DNA of 64,000 nt from Sisyra terminalis (Eukaryota > Arthropoda > Insecta > Neuroptera > Sisyridae): NCBI GenBank assembly GCA_958496175.1, contig OY292274.1, positions 62,878,630 through 62,942,629 on the forward strand, in the 5' to 3' direction. Position numbers and translations under genes: made by a program. The notes beneath the pieces were generated by a model. It saw only the letters and a program-made list of their open reading frames with translations. It had not been told where the DNA came from and did not search any database. The stretch's first letter is position 1, and each line of letters starts with the position of its first letter. Below, piece after piece: positions 21,301 to 36,300 of the stretch.

Positions 21301-24300
21301 AAAATATTGCTTATAAGGAAAAGTGACCCCCCAAAAAGCATGGAATTTGAAGGCAAATTTGGTCCAGGCATTTTTACCTCGTTAACTTCCCGTTTTGATT
21401 TTCCATGGATCTAGGCTTTTAATGTTAATTATATTAATGCATTTGCGTTAAGGATGATTTAAGCTAAATTTTTATGCTCAATGTTACCGAAAAAAACCAT
21501 CCCTTATATCCTTTTTGAGCACTTGAAAATTGTCCTTTTTGAAACTTTGGAAAGATATTGCGGGTGTCCTTTTGCACACAGAACAAAAATTTTTTCACAT
21601 TTCTATTCACGTAAAGGCCTTGTTTGATAATCCGTTTTGAAAAATAGTTCTTATAAGGAAAAGTGACCCCCCAAAAAGCATGGAATTTCAAGGCAAATTT
21701 GGTGCATGCATTTTTACCTCGTTAATTTCTCGTTTTGATTTTCCATGGATCTAGGCTTTTAATGTTAATTATATTAATGCATTTGCGTTAAGGATGATTT
21801 GAGCTAAATTTTTATGCTCTTTGTTACCGAAAAAAACCATCCCTTATATCCTTTTTGAGCACTTGAAAATTGTCCTTTTTGAAACTTTGGAACGATATTG
21901 CGGGTGTCCTTTTGCACACAGAACAAAAATGTTTTCACATTTCTATTCACGTAAAGGCCTTGTTTGATAATCCGTTTTGAAAAATAGTGCTTATAAGGAA
22001 AAGTGACCCCCCAGAAAAGCATGGAATTTCAAGGCAAATTTGGTCCATGAATTTTTACCTCGTTAACTTCCCGTTTTGATTTTCCATGGATCAAGGCTTT
22101 TAATGTTAATTATATTAATGCATTTGCGTTAAGGATGATTAAAGCTAAATTATTATGCTCAGTGTCACCGAAAAAAACTATCCCTTATATCCTTTTTGAG
22201 CACTCGAAAATTGTCTTTTTTGAAACTTTGGAACGATATTGCGGGTGTCCTTTTGCACACAGAACAAAAATGTTTTCACATTTCTATTCACGTAAAGGCC
22301 TTGTTTGATAATCCGTTTTGAAAAATAGTGCTTATAAGGAAAAGTGACCCCCCTGAAAAGCATGGAATTTCAAGGCAAATTTGGTCCATGCATTTTTACC
22401 TCGTTAACTACCCGTTTTGACTTTCCATGGATCTAGGCTTTAAATGTTAATTATATTAATGCATTTGCGTTAAGGATGATTTAAGCTAAATTTTTATGCT
22501 CAATGTTACCGAAAAAAACCATCCCTTATATCCTTTTTGAGCACTCGAAAATTGTCTTTTTTGAAACTTTGGAACGATATTGCGGGTGTCCTTTTGCACA
22601 CAGAACAAAAATGTTTTCACATTTCTATTCACGTAAAGGCCTTGTTTGATAATCCGTTTTGAAAAATAGTGCTTATAAGGAAAAGTGACCCCCCTGAAAA
22701 GCATGGAATTTCAAGGCAAATTTGGTGCATGCATTTTTACATCGTTAACTTCCCGTTTCGATTTTCCATGGATCTAGGCTTTTAATGTTAATTATATTAA
22801 TGCATTTGCGTTAAGGATGATTAAAGCTAAATTATTATGCTCAGTGTCACCGAAAAAAACTATCCCTTATATCCTTTTTGAGCACTCGAAAATTGTCTTT
22901 TTTGAAACTTTGGAACGATATTGCGGGTGTCCTTTTGCACACAGAACAAAAATGTTTTCACATTTCTATTCACGTAAAGGCCTTGTTTGATAATCCGTTT
23001 TGAAAAATAGTGCTTATAAGGAAAAGTGACCCCCCTGAAAAGCATGGAATTTCAAGGCAAATTTGGTCCAGGCATTTTTACCTCGTTAACTACCCGTTTT
23101 GATTTTCCATGGATCTAGGCTTTAAATGTTAATTATATTAATGCATTTGCGTTAAGGATGATTTAAGCTAAATTTTTATGCTCAATGTTACCGAAAAAAA
23201 CCATCCCTTATATCCTTTTTGAGCACTCGAAAATTGTCTTTTTTGAAACTTTGGAACGATATTGCGGGTGTCCTTTTGCACACAGAACAAAAATGTTTTC
23301 ACATTTCTATTCACGTAAAGGCCTTGTTTGATAATCCGTTTTGAAAAATAGTGCTTATAAGGAAAAGTGACCCCCCTGAAAAGCATGGAATTTCAAGGCA
23401 AATTTGGTGCATGCATTTTTAGCTCGATAACTTCCCGTTTTGATTTTTCAAGGATCTAGGCTTTTAATGTTAATTATATTAATGCATTTGCGTTAAGGAT
23501 GATTTAAGCTAAATTATTATGCTCAATGTCACCGAAAAAAACCATCCCTTATATCCTTTTTGGGCACTTGAAAATTGTCCTTTTTGAAACTTTGGGCTGA
23601 TATTGCGGGTGTCTTTTTGCACACAGGAAAAAAATGTTTTCACATTACTATTCACGTAAAGGCCTTGTTTGATAATCCGTTTTGAAAAATATTGCTTATA
23701 AGGAAAAGTGACCCCCCAAAAAGCATGGAATTTGAAGGCAAATTTGGTCCAGGCATTTTTACCTCGTTAACTTCCCGTTTTGATTTTCCATGGATCTAGG
23801 CTTTTAATGTTAATTATATTAATGCATTTGCGTTAAGGATGATTTAAGCTAAATTTTTATGCTCAATGTTACCGAAAAAAACCATCCCTTATATCCTTTT
23901 TGAGCACTTGAAAATTGTCCTTTTTGAAACTTTGGAAAGATATTGCGGGTGTCCTTTTGCACACAGAACAAAAATTTTTTCACATTTCTATTCACGTAAA
24001 GGCCTTGTTTGATAATCCGTTTTGAAAAATAGTTCTTATAAGGAAAAGTGACCCCCCAAAAAGCATGGAATTTCAAGGCAAATTTGGTGCATGCATTTTT
24101 ACCTCGTTAATTTCTCGTTTTGATTTTCCATGGATCTAGGCTTTTAATGTTAATTATATTAATGCATTTGCGTTAAGGATGATTTGAGCTAAATTTTTAT
24201 GCTCTTTGTTACCGAAAAAAACCATCCCTTATATCCTTTTTGAGCACTTGAAAATTGTCCTTTTTGAAACTTTGGAACGATATTGCGGGTATCCTTTTGC

Positions 24301-25806
24301 ACTCAGGACAAAAATGTTTTCTCATTTCTATTCACGTAAAGGCCTTGTTTGATAATCCGTTTTGAAAAATAGTGCTTATAAGGAAAAGTGACCCCCCAGA
24401 AAAGCATGGAATTTCAAGGCAAATTTGGTCCATGAATTTTTACCTCGTTAACTTCCCGTTTTGATTTTCCATGGATCAAGGCTTTTAATGTTAATTATAT
24501 TAATGCATTTGCGTTAAGGATGATTAAAGCTAAATTATTATGCTCAGTGTCACCGAAAAAAACTATCCCTTATATCCTTTTTGAGCACTCGAAAATTGTC
24601 TTTTTTGAAACTTTGGAACGATATTGCGGGTGTCCTTTTGCACACAGAACAAAAATGTTTTCACATTTCTATTCACGTAAAGGCCTTGTTTGATAATCCG
24701 TTTTGAAAAATAGTGCTTATAAGGAAAAGTGACCCCCCTGAAAAGCATGGAATTTCAAGGCAAATTTGGTCCATGCATTTTTACCTCGTTAACTACCCGT
24801 TTTGACTTTCCATGGATCTAGGCTTTAAATGTTAATTATATTAATGCATTTGCGTTAAGGATGATTTAAGCTAAATTTTTATGCTCAATGTTACCGAAAA
24901 AAACCATCCCTTATATCCTTTTTGAGCACTCGAAAATTGTCTTTTTTGAAACTTTGGAACGATATTGCGGGTGTCCTTTTGCACACAGAACAAAAATGTT
25001 TTCACATTTCTATTCACGTAAAGGCCTTGTTTGATAATCCGTTTTGAAAAATAGTGCTTATAAGGAAAAGTGACCCCCCTGAAAAGCATGGAATTTCAAG
25101 GCAAATTTGGTGCATGCATTTTTACATCGTTAACTTCCCGTTTCGATTTTCCATGGATCTAGGCTTTTAATGTTAATTATATTAATGCATTTGCGTTAAG
25201 GATGATTAAAGCTAAATTATTATGCTCAGTGTCACCGAAAAAAACTATCCCTTATATCCTTTTTGAGCACTCGAAAATTGTCTTTTTTGAAACTTTGGAA
25301 CGATATTGCGGGTGTCCTTTTGCACACAGAACAAAAATGTTTTCACATTTCTATTCACGTAAAGGCCTTGTTTGATAATCCGTTTTGAAAAATAGTGCTT
25401 ATAAGGAAAAGTGACCCCCCTGAAAAGCATGGAATTTCAAGGCAAATTTGGTCCAGGCATTTTTACCTCGTTAACTACCCGTTTTGATTTTCCATGGATC
25501 TAGGCTTTAAATGTTAATTATATTAATGCATTTGCGTTAAGGATGATTTAAGCTAAATTTTTATGCTCAATGTTACCGAAAAAAACCATCCCTTATATCC
25601 TTTTTGAGCACTCGAAAATTGTCTTTTTTGAAACTTTGGAACGATATTGCGGGTGTCCTTTTGCACACAGAACAAAAATGTTTTCACATTTCTATTCACG
25701 TAAAGGCCTTGTTTGATAATCCGTTTTGAAAAATAGTGCTTATAAGGAAAAGTGACCCCCCTGAAAAGCATGGAATTTCAAGGCAAATTTGGTCCATGCA
25801 TTTTTA
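18311..25806. repeat. Higher-order repeat domain with 8- and 7-monomer periods
   Basis: A diagnostic variant (GCTCGATAACTTCCC) occurs at 18311, 21037 and 23422, spacings of 2726 and 2385 bp, that is eight and then seven monomers. Other private variants follow in the same order: a K-rich variant monomer ending at 18965, 21691 and 24076, and a CTCTTTGTTACCG variant near 19090, 21817 and 24202. A CTCAGGACAAAAATG..TCTCATTT variant is in the first (19192) and third (24302) blocks but not the second, showing mosaic exchange between blocks. Confidence 0.85.
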
Positions 25807-26449
25807 CCTCGTTAACTTCCCGTTTTGATTTTCCATGGATCTAGGCTTTTAATGTTAATTATATTAATGCATTTGCGTTAAGGATGATTAAAGCTAAATT
25901 ATTATGCTCAGTGTCACCGAAAAAAACTATCCCTTATATCCTTTTTGAGCACTCGAAAATTGTCTTTTTTGAAACTTTGGAACGATATTGCGGGTGTCCT
26001 TTTGCACACAGAACAAAAATGTTTTCACATTTCTATTCACGTAAAGGCCTTGTTTGATAATCCGTTTTGAAAAATAGTGCTTATAAGGAAAAGTGACCCC
26101 CCTGAAAAGCATGGAATTTCAAGGCAAATTTGGTCCATGCATTTTTACCTCGTTAACTTCCCGTTTTGATTTTCCATGGATCTAGGCTTTTAATGTTAAT
26201 TATATTAATGCATTTGCGTTAAGGATGATTTAAGCTAAATTTTTATGCTCAATGTTACCGAAAAAAACCATCCCTTATATCCTTTTTGAGCACTTGAAAA
26301 TTGTCCTTTTTGAAACTTTGGAAAGATATTGCGGGTGTCCTTTTGCACACAGAACAAAAATTTTTTCACATTTCTATTCACGTAAAGGCCTTGTTTGATA
26401 ATCCGTTTTGAAAAATAGTTCTTATAAGGAAAAGTGACCCCCCTGAAAA

Positions 26450-29400
26450 GCATGGAATTTCAAGGCAAATTTGGTCCATGCATTTTTACCTCGTTAACTT
26501 CCCGTTTTGATTTTCCATGGATCTAGGCTTTTAATGTTAATTATATTAATGCATTTGCGTTAAGGATGATTTAAGCTAAATTATTATGCTCAGTGTCACC
26601 GAAAAAAACTATCCCTTATATCCTTTTTGAGCACTCGAAAATTGTCTTTTTTGAAACTTTGGAACGATATTGCGGGTGTCCTTTTGCACACAGAACAAAA
26701 ATGTTTTCACATTTCTATTCTCGTAAAGGCCTTGTTTGATAATCCGTTTTGAAAAATAATGCTTATAAGGAAGAGTGACCCCCCTGAAAAGCATGGAATT
26801 TCAAGGCAAATTTGGTGCATGCATTTTTACCTCGTTAACTACCCGTTTTGATTTTCCATGGATCTAGGCTTTTAATGTTAATTATATTAATGCATTTGCG
26901 TTAAGGATGATTTAAGCTAAATTTTTATGCTCAATGTTACCGAAAAAAACCATCCCTTATATCCTTTTTGAGCACTCGAAAATTGTCTTTTTTGAAACTT
27001 TGGAACGATATTGCGGGTGTCCTTTTGCACACAGAACAAAAATGTTTTCACATTTCTATTCACGTAAAGGCCTTGTTTGATAATCCGTTTTGAAAAATAG
27101 TGCTTATAAGGAAAAGTGACCCCCCTGAAAAGCATGGAATTTCAAGGCAAATTTGGTCCAGGCATTTTTACCTCGTTAACTACCCGTTTTGATTTTCCAT
27201 GGATCTAGGCTTTAAATGTTAATTATATTAATGCATTTGCGTTAAGGATGATTTAAGCTAAATTTTTATGCTCAATGTTACCGAAAAAAACCATCCCTTA
27301 TATCCTTTTTGAGCACTCGAAAATTGTCTTTTTTGAAACTTTGGAACGATATTGCGGGTGTCCTTTTGCACACAGAACAAAAATGTTTTCACATTTCTAT
27401 TCACGTAAAGGCCTTGTTTGATAATCCGTTTTGAAAAATAGTGCTTATAAGGAAAAGTGACCCCCCTGAAAAGCATGGAATTTCAAGGCAAATTTGGTCC
27501 ATGCATTTTTACCTCGTTAACTTCCCGTTTTGATTTTCCATGGATCTAGGCTTTTAATGTTAATTATATTAATGCATTTGCGTTAAGGATGATTAAAGCT
27601 AAATTATTATGCTCAGTGTCACCGAAAAAAACTATCCCTTATATCCTTTTTGAGCACTCGAAAATTGTCTTTTTTGAAACTTTGGAACGATATTGCGGGT
27701 GTCCTTTTGCACACAGAACAAAAATGTTTTCACATTTCTATTCACGTAAAGGCCTTGTTTGATAATCCGTTTTGAAAAATAGTGCTTATAAGGAAAAGTG
27801 ACCCCCCTGAAAAGCATGGAATTTCAAGGCAAATTTGGTCCATGCATTTTTACCTCGTTAACTTCCCGTTTTGATTTTCCATGGATCTAGGCTTTTAATG
27901 TTAATTATATTAATGCATTTGCGTTAAGGATGATTAAAGCTAAATTATTATGCTCAGTGTCACCGAAAAAAACTATCCCTTATATCCTTTTTGAGCACTC
28001 GAAAATTGTCTTTTTTGAAACTTTGGAACGATATTGCGGGTGTCCTTTTGCACACAGAACAAAAATGTTTTCACATTTCTATTCTCGTAAAGGCCTTGTT
28101 TGATAATCCGTTTTGAAAAATAATGCTTATAAGGAAGAGTGACCCCCCTGAAAAGCATGGAATTTCAAGGCAAATTTGGTGCATGCATTTTTACCTCGTT
28201 AACTACCCGTTTTGATTTTCCATGGATCTAGGCTTTAAATGTTAATTATATTAATGCATTTGCGTTAAGGATGATTTAAGCTAAATTTTTATGCTCAATG
28301 TTACCGAAAAAAACCATCCCTTTTATCCTTTTTGAGCACTCGAAAATTGTCTTTTTTGAAACTTTGGAACGATATTGCGGGTGTCCTTTTGCACACAGAA
28401 CAAAAATGTTTTCACATTTCTATTCACGTAAAGGCCTTGTTTGATAATCCGTTTTGAAAAATAGTGCTTATAAGGAAAAGTGACCCCCCTGAAAAGCATG
28501 GAATTTCAAGGCAAATTTGGTCCATGCATTTTTACCTCGTTAACTACCCGTTTTGATTTTCCATGGATCTAGGCTTTAAATGTTAATTATATTAATGCAT
28601 TTGCGTTAAGGATGATTAAAGCTAAATTATTATGCTCAGTGTCACCGAAAAAAACTATCCCTTATATCCTTTTTGAGCACTCGAAAATTGTCTTTTTTGA
28701 AACTTTGGAACGATATTGCGGGTGTCCTTTTGCACACAGAACAAAAATGTTTTCACATTTCTATTCACGTAAAGGCCTTGTTTGATAATCCGTTTTGAAA
28801 AATAGTGCTTATAAGGAAAAGTGACCCCCCTGAAAAGCATGGAATTTCAAGGCAAATTTGGTGCATGCATTTTTACCTCGTTAACTTCCCGTTTTGATTT
28901 TCCATGGATCTAGGCTTTTAATGTTAATTATATTAATGCATTTGCGTTAAGGATGATTAAAGCTAAATTATTATGCTCAGTGTCACCGAAAAAAACTATC
29001 CCTTATATCCTTTTTGAGCACTCGAAAATTGTCTTTTTTGAAACTTTGGAACGATATTGCGGGTGTCCTTTTGCACACAGAACAAAAATGTTTTCACATT
29101 TCTATTCACGTAAAGGCCTTGTTTGATAATCCGTTTTGAAAAATAGTGCTTATAAGGAAAAGTGACCCCCCTGAAAAGCATGGAATTTCAAGGCAAATTT
29201 GGTCCATGCATTTTTACCTCGTTAACTTCCCGTTTTGATTTTCCATGGATCTAGGCTTTTAATGTTAATTATATTAATGCATTTGCGTTAAGGATGATTA
29301 AAGCTAAATTATTATGCTCAGTGTCACCGAAAAAAACTATCCCTTATATCCTTTTTGAGCACTCGAAAATTGTCTTTTTTGAAACTTTGGAACGATATTG

Positions 29401-30300
29401 CGGGTGTCCTTTTGCACACAGAACAAAAATGTTTTCACATTTCTATTCTCGTAAAGGCCTTGTTTGATAATCCGTTTTGAAAAATAATGCTTATAAGGAA
29501 GAGTGACCCCCCTGAAAAGCATGGAATTTCAAGGCAAATTTGGTGCATGCATTTTTACCTCGTTAACTTCCCGTTTTGATTTTCCATGGATCTAGGCTTT
29601 TAATGTTAATTATATTAATGCATTTGCGTTAAGGATGATTAAAGCTAAATTATTATGCTCAGTGTCACCGAAAAAAACTATCCCTTATATCCTTTTTGAG
29701 CACTCGAAAATTGTCTTTTTTGAAACTTTGGAACGATATTGCGGGTGTCCTTTTGCACACAGAACAAAAATGTTTTCACATTTCTATTCACGTAAAGGCC
29801 TTGTTTGATAATCCGTTTTGAAAAATAGTGCTTATAAGGAAAAGTGACCCCCCTGAAAAGCATGGAATTTCAAGGCAAATTTGGTCCATGCATTTTTACC
29901 TCGTTAACTACCCGTTTTGATTTTCCATGGATCTAGGCTTTAAATGTTAATTATATTAATGCATTTGCGTTAAGGATGATTTAAGCTAAATTTTTATGCT
30001 CAATGTTACCGAAAAAAACCATCCCTTTTATCCTTTTTGAGCACTCGAAAATTGTCTTTTTTGAAACTTTGGAACGATATTGCGGGTGTCCTTTTGCACA
30101 CAGAACAAAAATGTTTTCACATTTCTATTCACGTAAAGGCCTTGTTTGATAATCCGTTTTGAAAAATAGTGCTTATAAGGAAAAGTGACCCCCCTGAAAA
30201 GCATGGAATTTCAAGGCAAATTTGGTCCATGCATTTTTACCTCGTTAACTTCCCGTTTTGATTTTCCATGGATCTAGGCTTTAAATGTTAATTATATTAA
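26450..30300. repeat. Higher-order repeat domain with 4-monomer period
   Basis: The variant CTCGTAAAGGCC (instead of CACGTAAAGGCC) occurs at 26720, 28084 and 29448, spacings of exactly 1364 bp (4 x 341), together with AATAATGCTTATAAGGAAGAG in the same monomers. Monomers between these are nearly identical, indicating recent amplification. Confidence 0.85.
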
Positions 30301-33300
30301 TGCATTTGCGTTAAGGATGATTTAAGCTAAATTTTTATGCTCAATGTTACCGAAAAAAACTATCCCTTATATCCTTTTTGAGCACATGAAAATTGTCCTT
30401 TTTGAAACTTTGGAACGTTATTGCGGGTATCCTTTTGCACACAGGACAAAAATGTTTTCACATTTCTATTCACGTAAAGACCTTGTATGATAATCCGTTT
30501 TGAAAAATAGTCCTTATAAGGAAAAGTGACCCCCCAAAAAACATGGAATTTCAAGGCAAATTGGGTGCATGCATTTTTACCTCGTTAACTTCCCGTGATG
30601 ATTTTCCAAGGATCTAGGCTTTAAATGTTTATTATATTAATGCATTTGCGTTAAGGATGATTAAAACTAAATTATTATGCTCAGTGTCACCGAAAAAAAC
30701 CGTCCCTTGTATCCTTTTTGGGCACTTGAAAATTGTCCTTATTGAAACTTTGGGCCGATATTGCGGGTGTCTTTTTGCACACAGGAAAAAAATGTTTTCA
30801 CATTTCTATTCACGTAAAGGCCTTGTTTGATAATCCGTTTTGAAAAATATTGCTTATAAGGAAAAGTGACCCCCCGAAAAGCATGGAATTTGAAGGCAAA
30901 TTTGGTCCAGGCATTTTTACCTCGTTAACTTCCCGTTTTGATTTTCCAAGGATCTAGGCTTTAAAGGCTAATTATATTAATGCATTTGCGTAAAGGAAGA
31001 TTTAAGCTAAATTTTTATGCTCAGTGTTACCCTAAAAAACTATCCCTTATATCCTTTTTGACCACTTGAAAATTGTCCTTTTTGGAACTTTGGACCGATA
31101 TTGCGGGTGTCTTTTATCACACAGGACAAAAATGTTTTCACATTTCTATTCACGTAAAGGCCTTGTTTGATAATCCGTTTTGAAAAATATTGCTTATAAT
31201 GAAAAGTGACCCCCCAAAAAGCATGGAATATTAAGGCAAATTTGTTGCATGCATTTTTACCTCGTTGACTTCCCGGTTTCATTTTCCAAGGATCTAGGCT
31301 TGAAATGTTAATTATATTAATGCATTTGCGTTAAGGATGATTAAAACTAAATTATTATGCTCAGTGTCACCGAAAAAAACCATCCCTTAAATCCTTTTTG
31401 GGCACTTGAAAATTGTCCTTTTTGAAACTTTGGGCCGATATTGCGGGTGTCTTTTTGCACACAGGACAAAAATGTTTTCACATTTCTATTCACGTAAAGG
31501 CCTTGTTTGATAATCCGTTTTGAAAAATATTGCTTATAAGGAAAAGTGACCCCCCAAAAAGCATGGAATTTGAAGGCAAATTTGGTCCAGGCATTTTTAC
31601 CTCGTTAACTTCCCGTTTTGATTTTCCAAGGATCTAGGCTTTAAATGTTAATTATATTAATGCATTTGCGTTAAGGATGATTTAAGCTAAATTTTTATGC
31701 TCAATGTTACCGAAAAAAACCATCCCTTATATCCTTTTTGAGCACTCGAAAATTGTCTTTTTTGAAACTTTGGAACGATATTGCGGGTGTCCTTTTGCAC
31801 ACAGAACAAAAATGTTTTCACATTTCTATTCACGTAAAGGCCTTGTTTGATAATCCGTTTTGAAAAATATTGCTTATAAGGAAAAGTGACCCCCCGAAAA
31901 GCATGGAATTTGAAGGCAAATTTGGTCCAGGCATTTATACCTCGTTAACTTCCCGTTTTGATTTTCCTAGGATCTAGGCTTTAAATGCTAATTATATTAA
32001 TGCATTTGCGTAAAGGAAGATTTAAGCTAAATTTTTATGCTCAGTGTTACCCTAAAAAACTATCCCTTATATCCTTTTTGACCACTTGAAAATTGTCCTT
32101 TTTGAAACTTTGGACCGATATTGCGGGTTTCTTTTAGCACACAGGACAAAAATGTTTTCACATTTCTATTCACGTAAAGGCCTTGTTTGATAATCCGTTT
32201 TGAAAAATATTGCTTATAATGAAAAGTGACCCCCCAAAAAGCATGGAATATTAAGGCAAATTTGTTGCATGCATTTTTACCTCGTTAACTTCCCGGTTTG
32301 ATTTTCCAAGGATCTAGGCTTTAAATGGTAATTATATTAATGCATTTGCGTAAAGGAAGATTTAAGCTTAATTTTTATGCTCAGTGTTACCCTAAAAAAC
32401 TATCCCTTATATCCTTTTTGGGCACTTGAATATTGTCCTTTTTGAAACTTTGGGCCGATATTGCGGGTGTCTTTTTGCACACAGGAAAAAAAAGTTTTCT
32501 TTTTCTTCACGTAAAGGCCTTGTTTGATAATCCGTTTTGAAAAATATTGCTTATAAGGTAAAGTGACCCCCCAAAAAGCATGGAATTTGAAGGCAAATTT
32601 GGTCCAGGCATTTTTACCTCGTTAACTTCCCGTTTTGATTTTCCAAGGATCTAGGCTTTAAATGCTAATTATATTAATGCATTTGCGTAAAGGAAGATTT
32701 AAGCTAAATTTTTATGCTCAGTGTTACCCTTAAAAACTATCCCTTATATCCTTTTTGACCACTTGAAAATTGTCCTTTTTGAAACTTTGGACCGATATTG
32801 CGGGTGTCTTTTAGCACACAGGACAAAAATGTTTTCACATTTCTATTCACGTAAAGGCCTTGTTTGATAATCCGTTTTGAAAAATAGTGCTTATAAGGAA
32901 AAGTGACCCCCCAAAAAGCATGGAATTTGATGGCAAATTTGGTCCAGGCATTTTTACCTCGTTAACTTCCCGGTTTCATTTTCCAAGGATCTAGGCTTTA
33001 AATGTTAATTATATTAATGCATTTGCTTTAAGGATGATTAAAACTAAATTATTATGCTCAGTGTCACCGAAAAAAACCATCCCTTAAATCCTTTTTGGGC
33101 ACTTGAAAATTGTCCTTTTTGAAACTTTGGGCCGATATTGCGGGTGTCTTTTTGCACACAGGACAAAAATGTTTTCACATTTCTATTCACGTAAAGGCCT
33201 TGTTTGATAATCCGTTTTGAAAAATAGTGCTTATAAGGAAAAGTGACCCCCCTGAAAAGCATGGAATTTCAAGGCAAATTTGGTCCATGCATTTTTACCT

Positions 33301-36300
33301 TGTTAACTTCCCGTTTTGATTTTCCATGGATCTAGGCTTTAAATGTTAATTATATTAATGCATTTGCGTTAAGGATGATTTAAGCTAAATTTTTATGCTC
33401 AATGTTACCGAAAAAAACTATCCCTTATATCCTTTTTGAGCACATGAAAATTGTCCTTTTTGAAACTTTGGAACGTTATTGCGGGTATCCTTTTGCACAC
33501 AGGACAAAAATGTTTTCACATTTCTATTCACGTAAAGACCTTGTATGATAATCCGTTTTGAAAAATAGTCCTTATAAGGAAAAGTGACCCCCCAAAAAAC
33601 ATGGAATTTCAAGGCAAATTGGGTGCATGCATTTTTACCTCGTTAACTTCCCGTGATGATTTTCCAAGGATCTAGGCTTTAAATGTTAATTATATTAATG
33701 CATTTGCGTTAAGGATGATTAAAACTAAATTATTATGCTCAGTGTCACCGAAAAAAACCATCCCTTAAATCCTTTTTGGGCACTTGAAAATTGTCCTTTT
33801 TGAAACTTTGGGCCGATATTGCGGGTGTCTTTTTGCACACAGGACAAAAATGTTTTCACATTTCTATTCACGTAAAGGCCTTGTTTGATAATCCGTTTTG
33901 AAAAATATTGCTTATAAGGAAAAGTGACCCCCCGAAAAGCATGGAATTTGAAGGCAAATTTGGTCCAGGCATTTATACCTCGTTAACTTCCCGTTTTGAT
34001 TTTCCTAGGATCTAGGCTTTAAATGCTAATTATATTAATGCATTTGCGTAAAGGAAGATTTAAGCTAAATTTTTATGCTCAGTGTTACCATAAAAAACTA
34101 TCCCTTATATCCTTTTTGACCACTTGAAAATTGTCCTTTTTGAAACTTTGGACCGATATTGCGGGTTTCTTTTAGCACACAGGACAAAAATGTTTTCACA
34201 TTTCTATTCACGTAAAGGCCTTGTTTGATAATCCGTTTTGAAAAATATTGCTTATAATGAAAAGTGACCCCCCAAAAAGCATGGAATATTAAGGCAAATT
34301 TGTTGCATGCATTTTTACCTCGTTAACTTCCCGGTTTGATTTTCCAAGGATCTAGGCTTTAAATGGTAATTATATTAATGCATTTGCGTAAAGGAAGATT
34401 TAAGCTTAATTTTTATGCTCAGTGTTACCCTAAAAAACTATCCCTTATATCCTTTTTGGGCACTTGAATATTGTCCTTTTTGAAACTTTGGGCCGATATT
34501 GCGGGTGTCTTTTTGCACACAGGAAAAAAAAGTTTTCTTTTTCTTCACGTAAAGGCCTTGTTTGATAATCCGTTTTGAAAAATATTGCTTATAAGGAAAA
34601 GTGACCCCCCAAAAAGCATGGAATTTGAAGGCAAATTTGGTCCAGGCATTTTTACCTCGTTAACTTCCCGTTTTGATTTTCCAAGGATCTAGGCTTTAAA
34701 TGCTAATTATATTAATGCATTTGCGTAAAGGAAGATTTAAGCTAAATTTTTATGCTCAGTGATACCCTTAAAAACTATCCCTTATATCCTTTTTGACAAC
34801 TTGAAAATTGTCCTTTTTGAAACTTTGGACCGATATTGCGGGTGTCTTTTAGCACACAGGACAAAAATGTTTTCACATTTCTATTCACGTAAAGGCCTTG
34901 TTTGATAATCCGTTTTGAAAAATAGTGCTTATAAGGAAAAGTGACCCCCCAAAAAGCATGGAATTTGATGGCAAATTTGGTCCAGGCATTTTTACCTCGT
35001 TAACTTCCCGGTTTCATTTTCCAAGGATCTAGGCTTTAAATGTTAATTATATTAATGCATTTGCGTTAAGGATGATTAAAACTAAATTATTATGCTCAGT
35101 GTCACCGAAAAAAACCATCCCTTAAATCCTTTTTGGGCACTTGAAAATTGTCCTTTTTGAAACTTTGGGCCGATATTGCGGGTGTCTTTTTGCACACAGG
35201 ACAAAAATGTTTTCACATTTCTATTCACGTAAAGGCCTTGTTTGATAATCCGTTTTGAAAAATATTGCTTATAAGGAAAAGTGACCCCCCAAAAAGCATG
35301 GAATTTGAAGGCAAATTTGGTCCAGGCATTTTTACCTCGTTAACTTCCCGTTTTGATTTTCCAAGGATCTAGGCTTTAAAGGCTAATTATATTAATGCAT
35401 TTGCGTAAAGGAAGATTTAAGCTAAATTTTTATGCTCAGTGTTACCCTAAAAAACTATCCCTTATATCCTTTTTGACCACTTGAAAATTGTCCTTTTTGG
35501 AACTTTGGACCGATATTGCGGGTGTCTTTTAGCACACAGGACAAAAATGTTTTTACATTTCTATTCACGTAAAGGCCTTGTTTGATAATCCGTTTTGAAA
35601 AATATTGCTTATAATGAAAAGTGACCCCCCAAAAAGCATGGAATATTAAGGCAAATTTGTTGCATGCATTTTTACCTCGTTAACTTCCCGGTTTCATTTT
35701 CCAAGGATCTAGGCTTGAAATGTTAATTATATTAATGCATTTGCGTTAAAGATGATTAAAACTAAATTATTATGCTCAGTGTCACCGAAAAAAACCATCC
35801 CTTAAATCCTTTTTGGGCACTTGATAATTGTCCTTTTTGAAACTTTGGGCCGATATTGCGGGTGTCTTTTTGCACACAGGACAAAAATGTTTTCACATTT
35901 CTATTCACGTAAAGGCCTTGTTTGATAATCCGTTTTGAAAAATATTGCTTATAAGGAAAAGTGACCCCCCAAAAAGCATGGAATTTGAAGGCAAATTTGG
36001 TCCAGGCATTTTTACCTCGTTAACTTCCCGTTTTGATTTTCCAAGGATCTAGGCTTTAAATGCTAATTATATTAATGCATTTGCGTAAAGGAAGATTTAA
36101 GCTAAATTTTTATGCTCAGTGTTACCCTTAAAAACTATCCCTTATATCCTTTTTGACCACTTGAAAATTGTCCTTTTTGAAACTTTGGGCCGATATTGCG
36201 GGTGTCTTTTTGCACACAGGAAAAAAATGTTTTCACATTTCTATTCACGTAAAGGCCTTGTTTGATAATCCGTTTTGAAAAATATTGCTTATAAGGAAAA

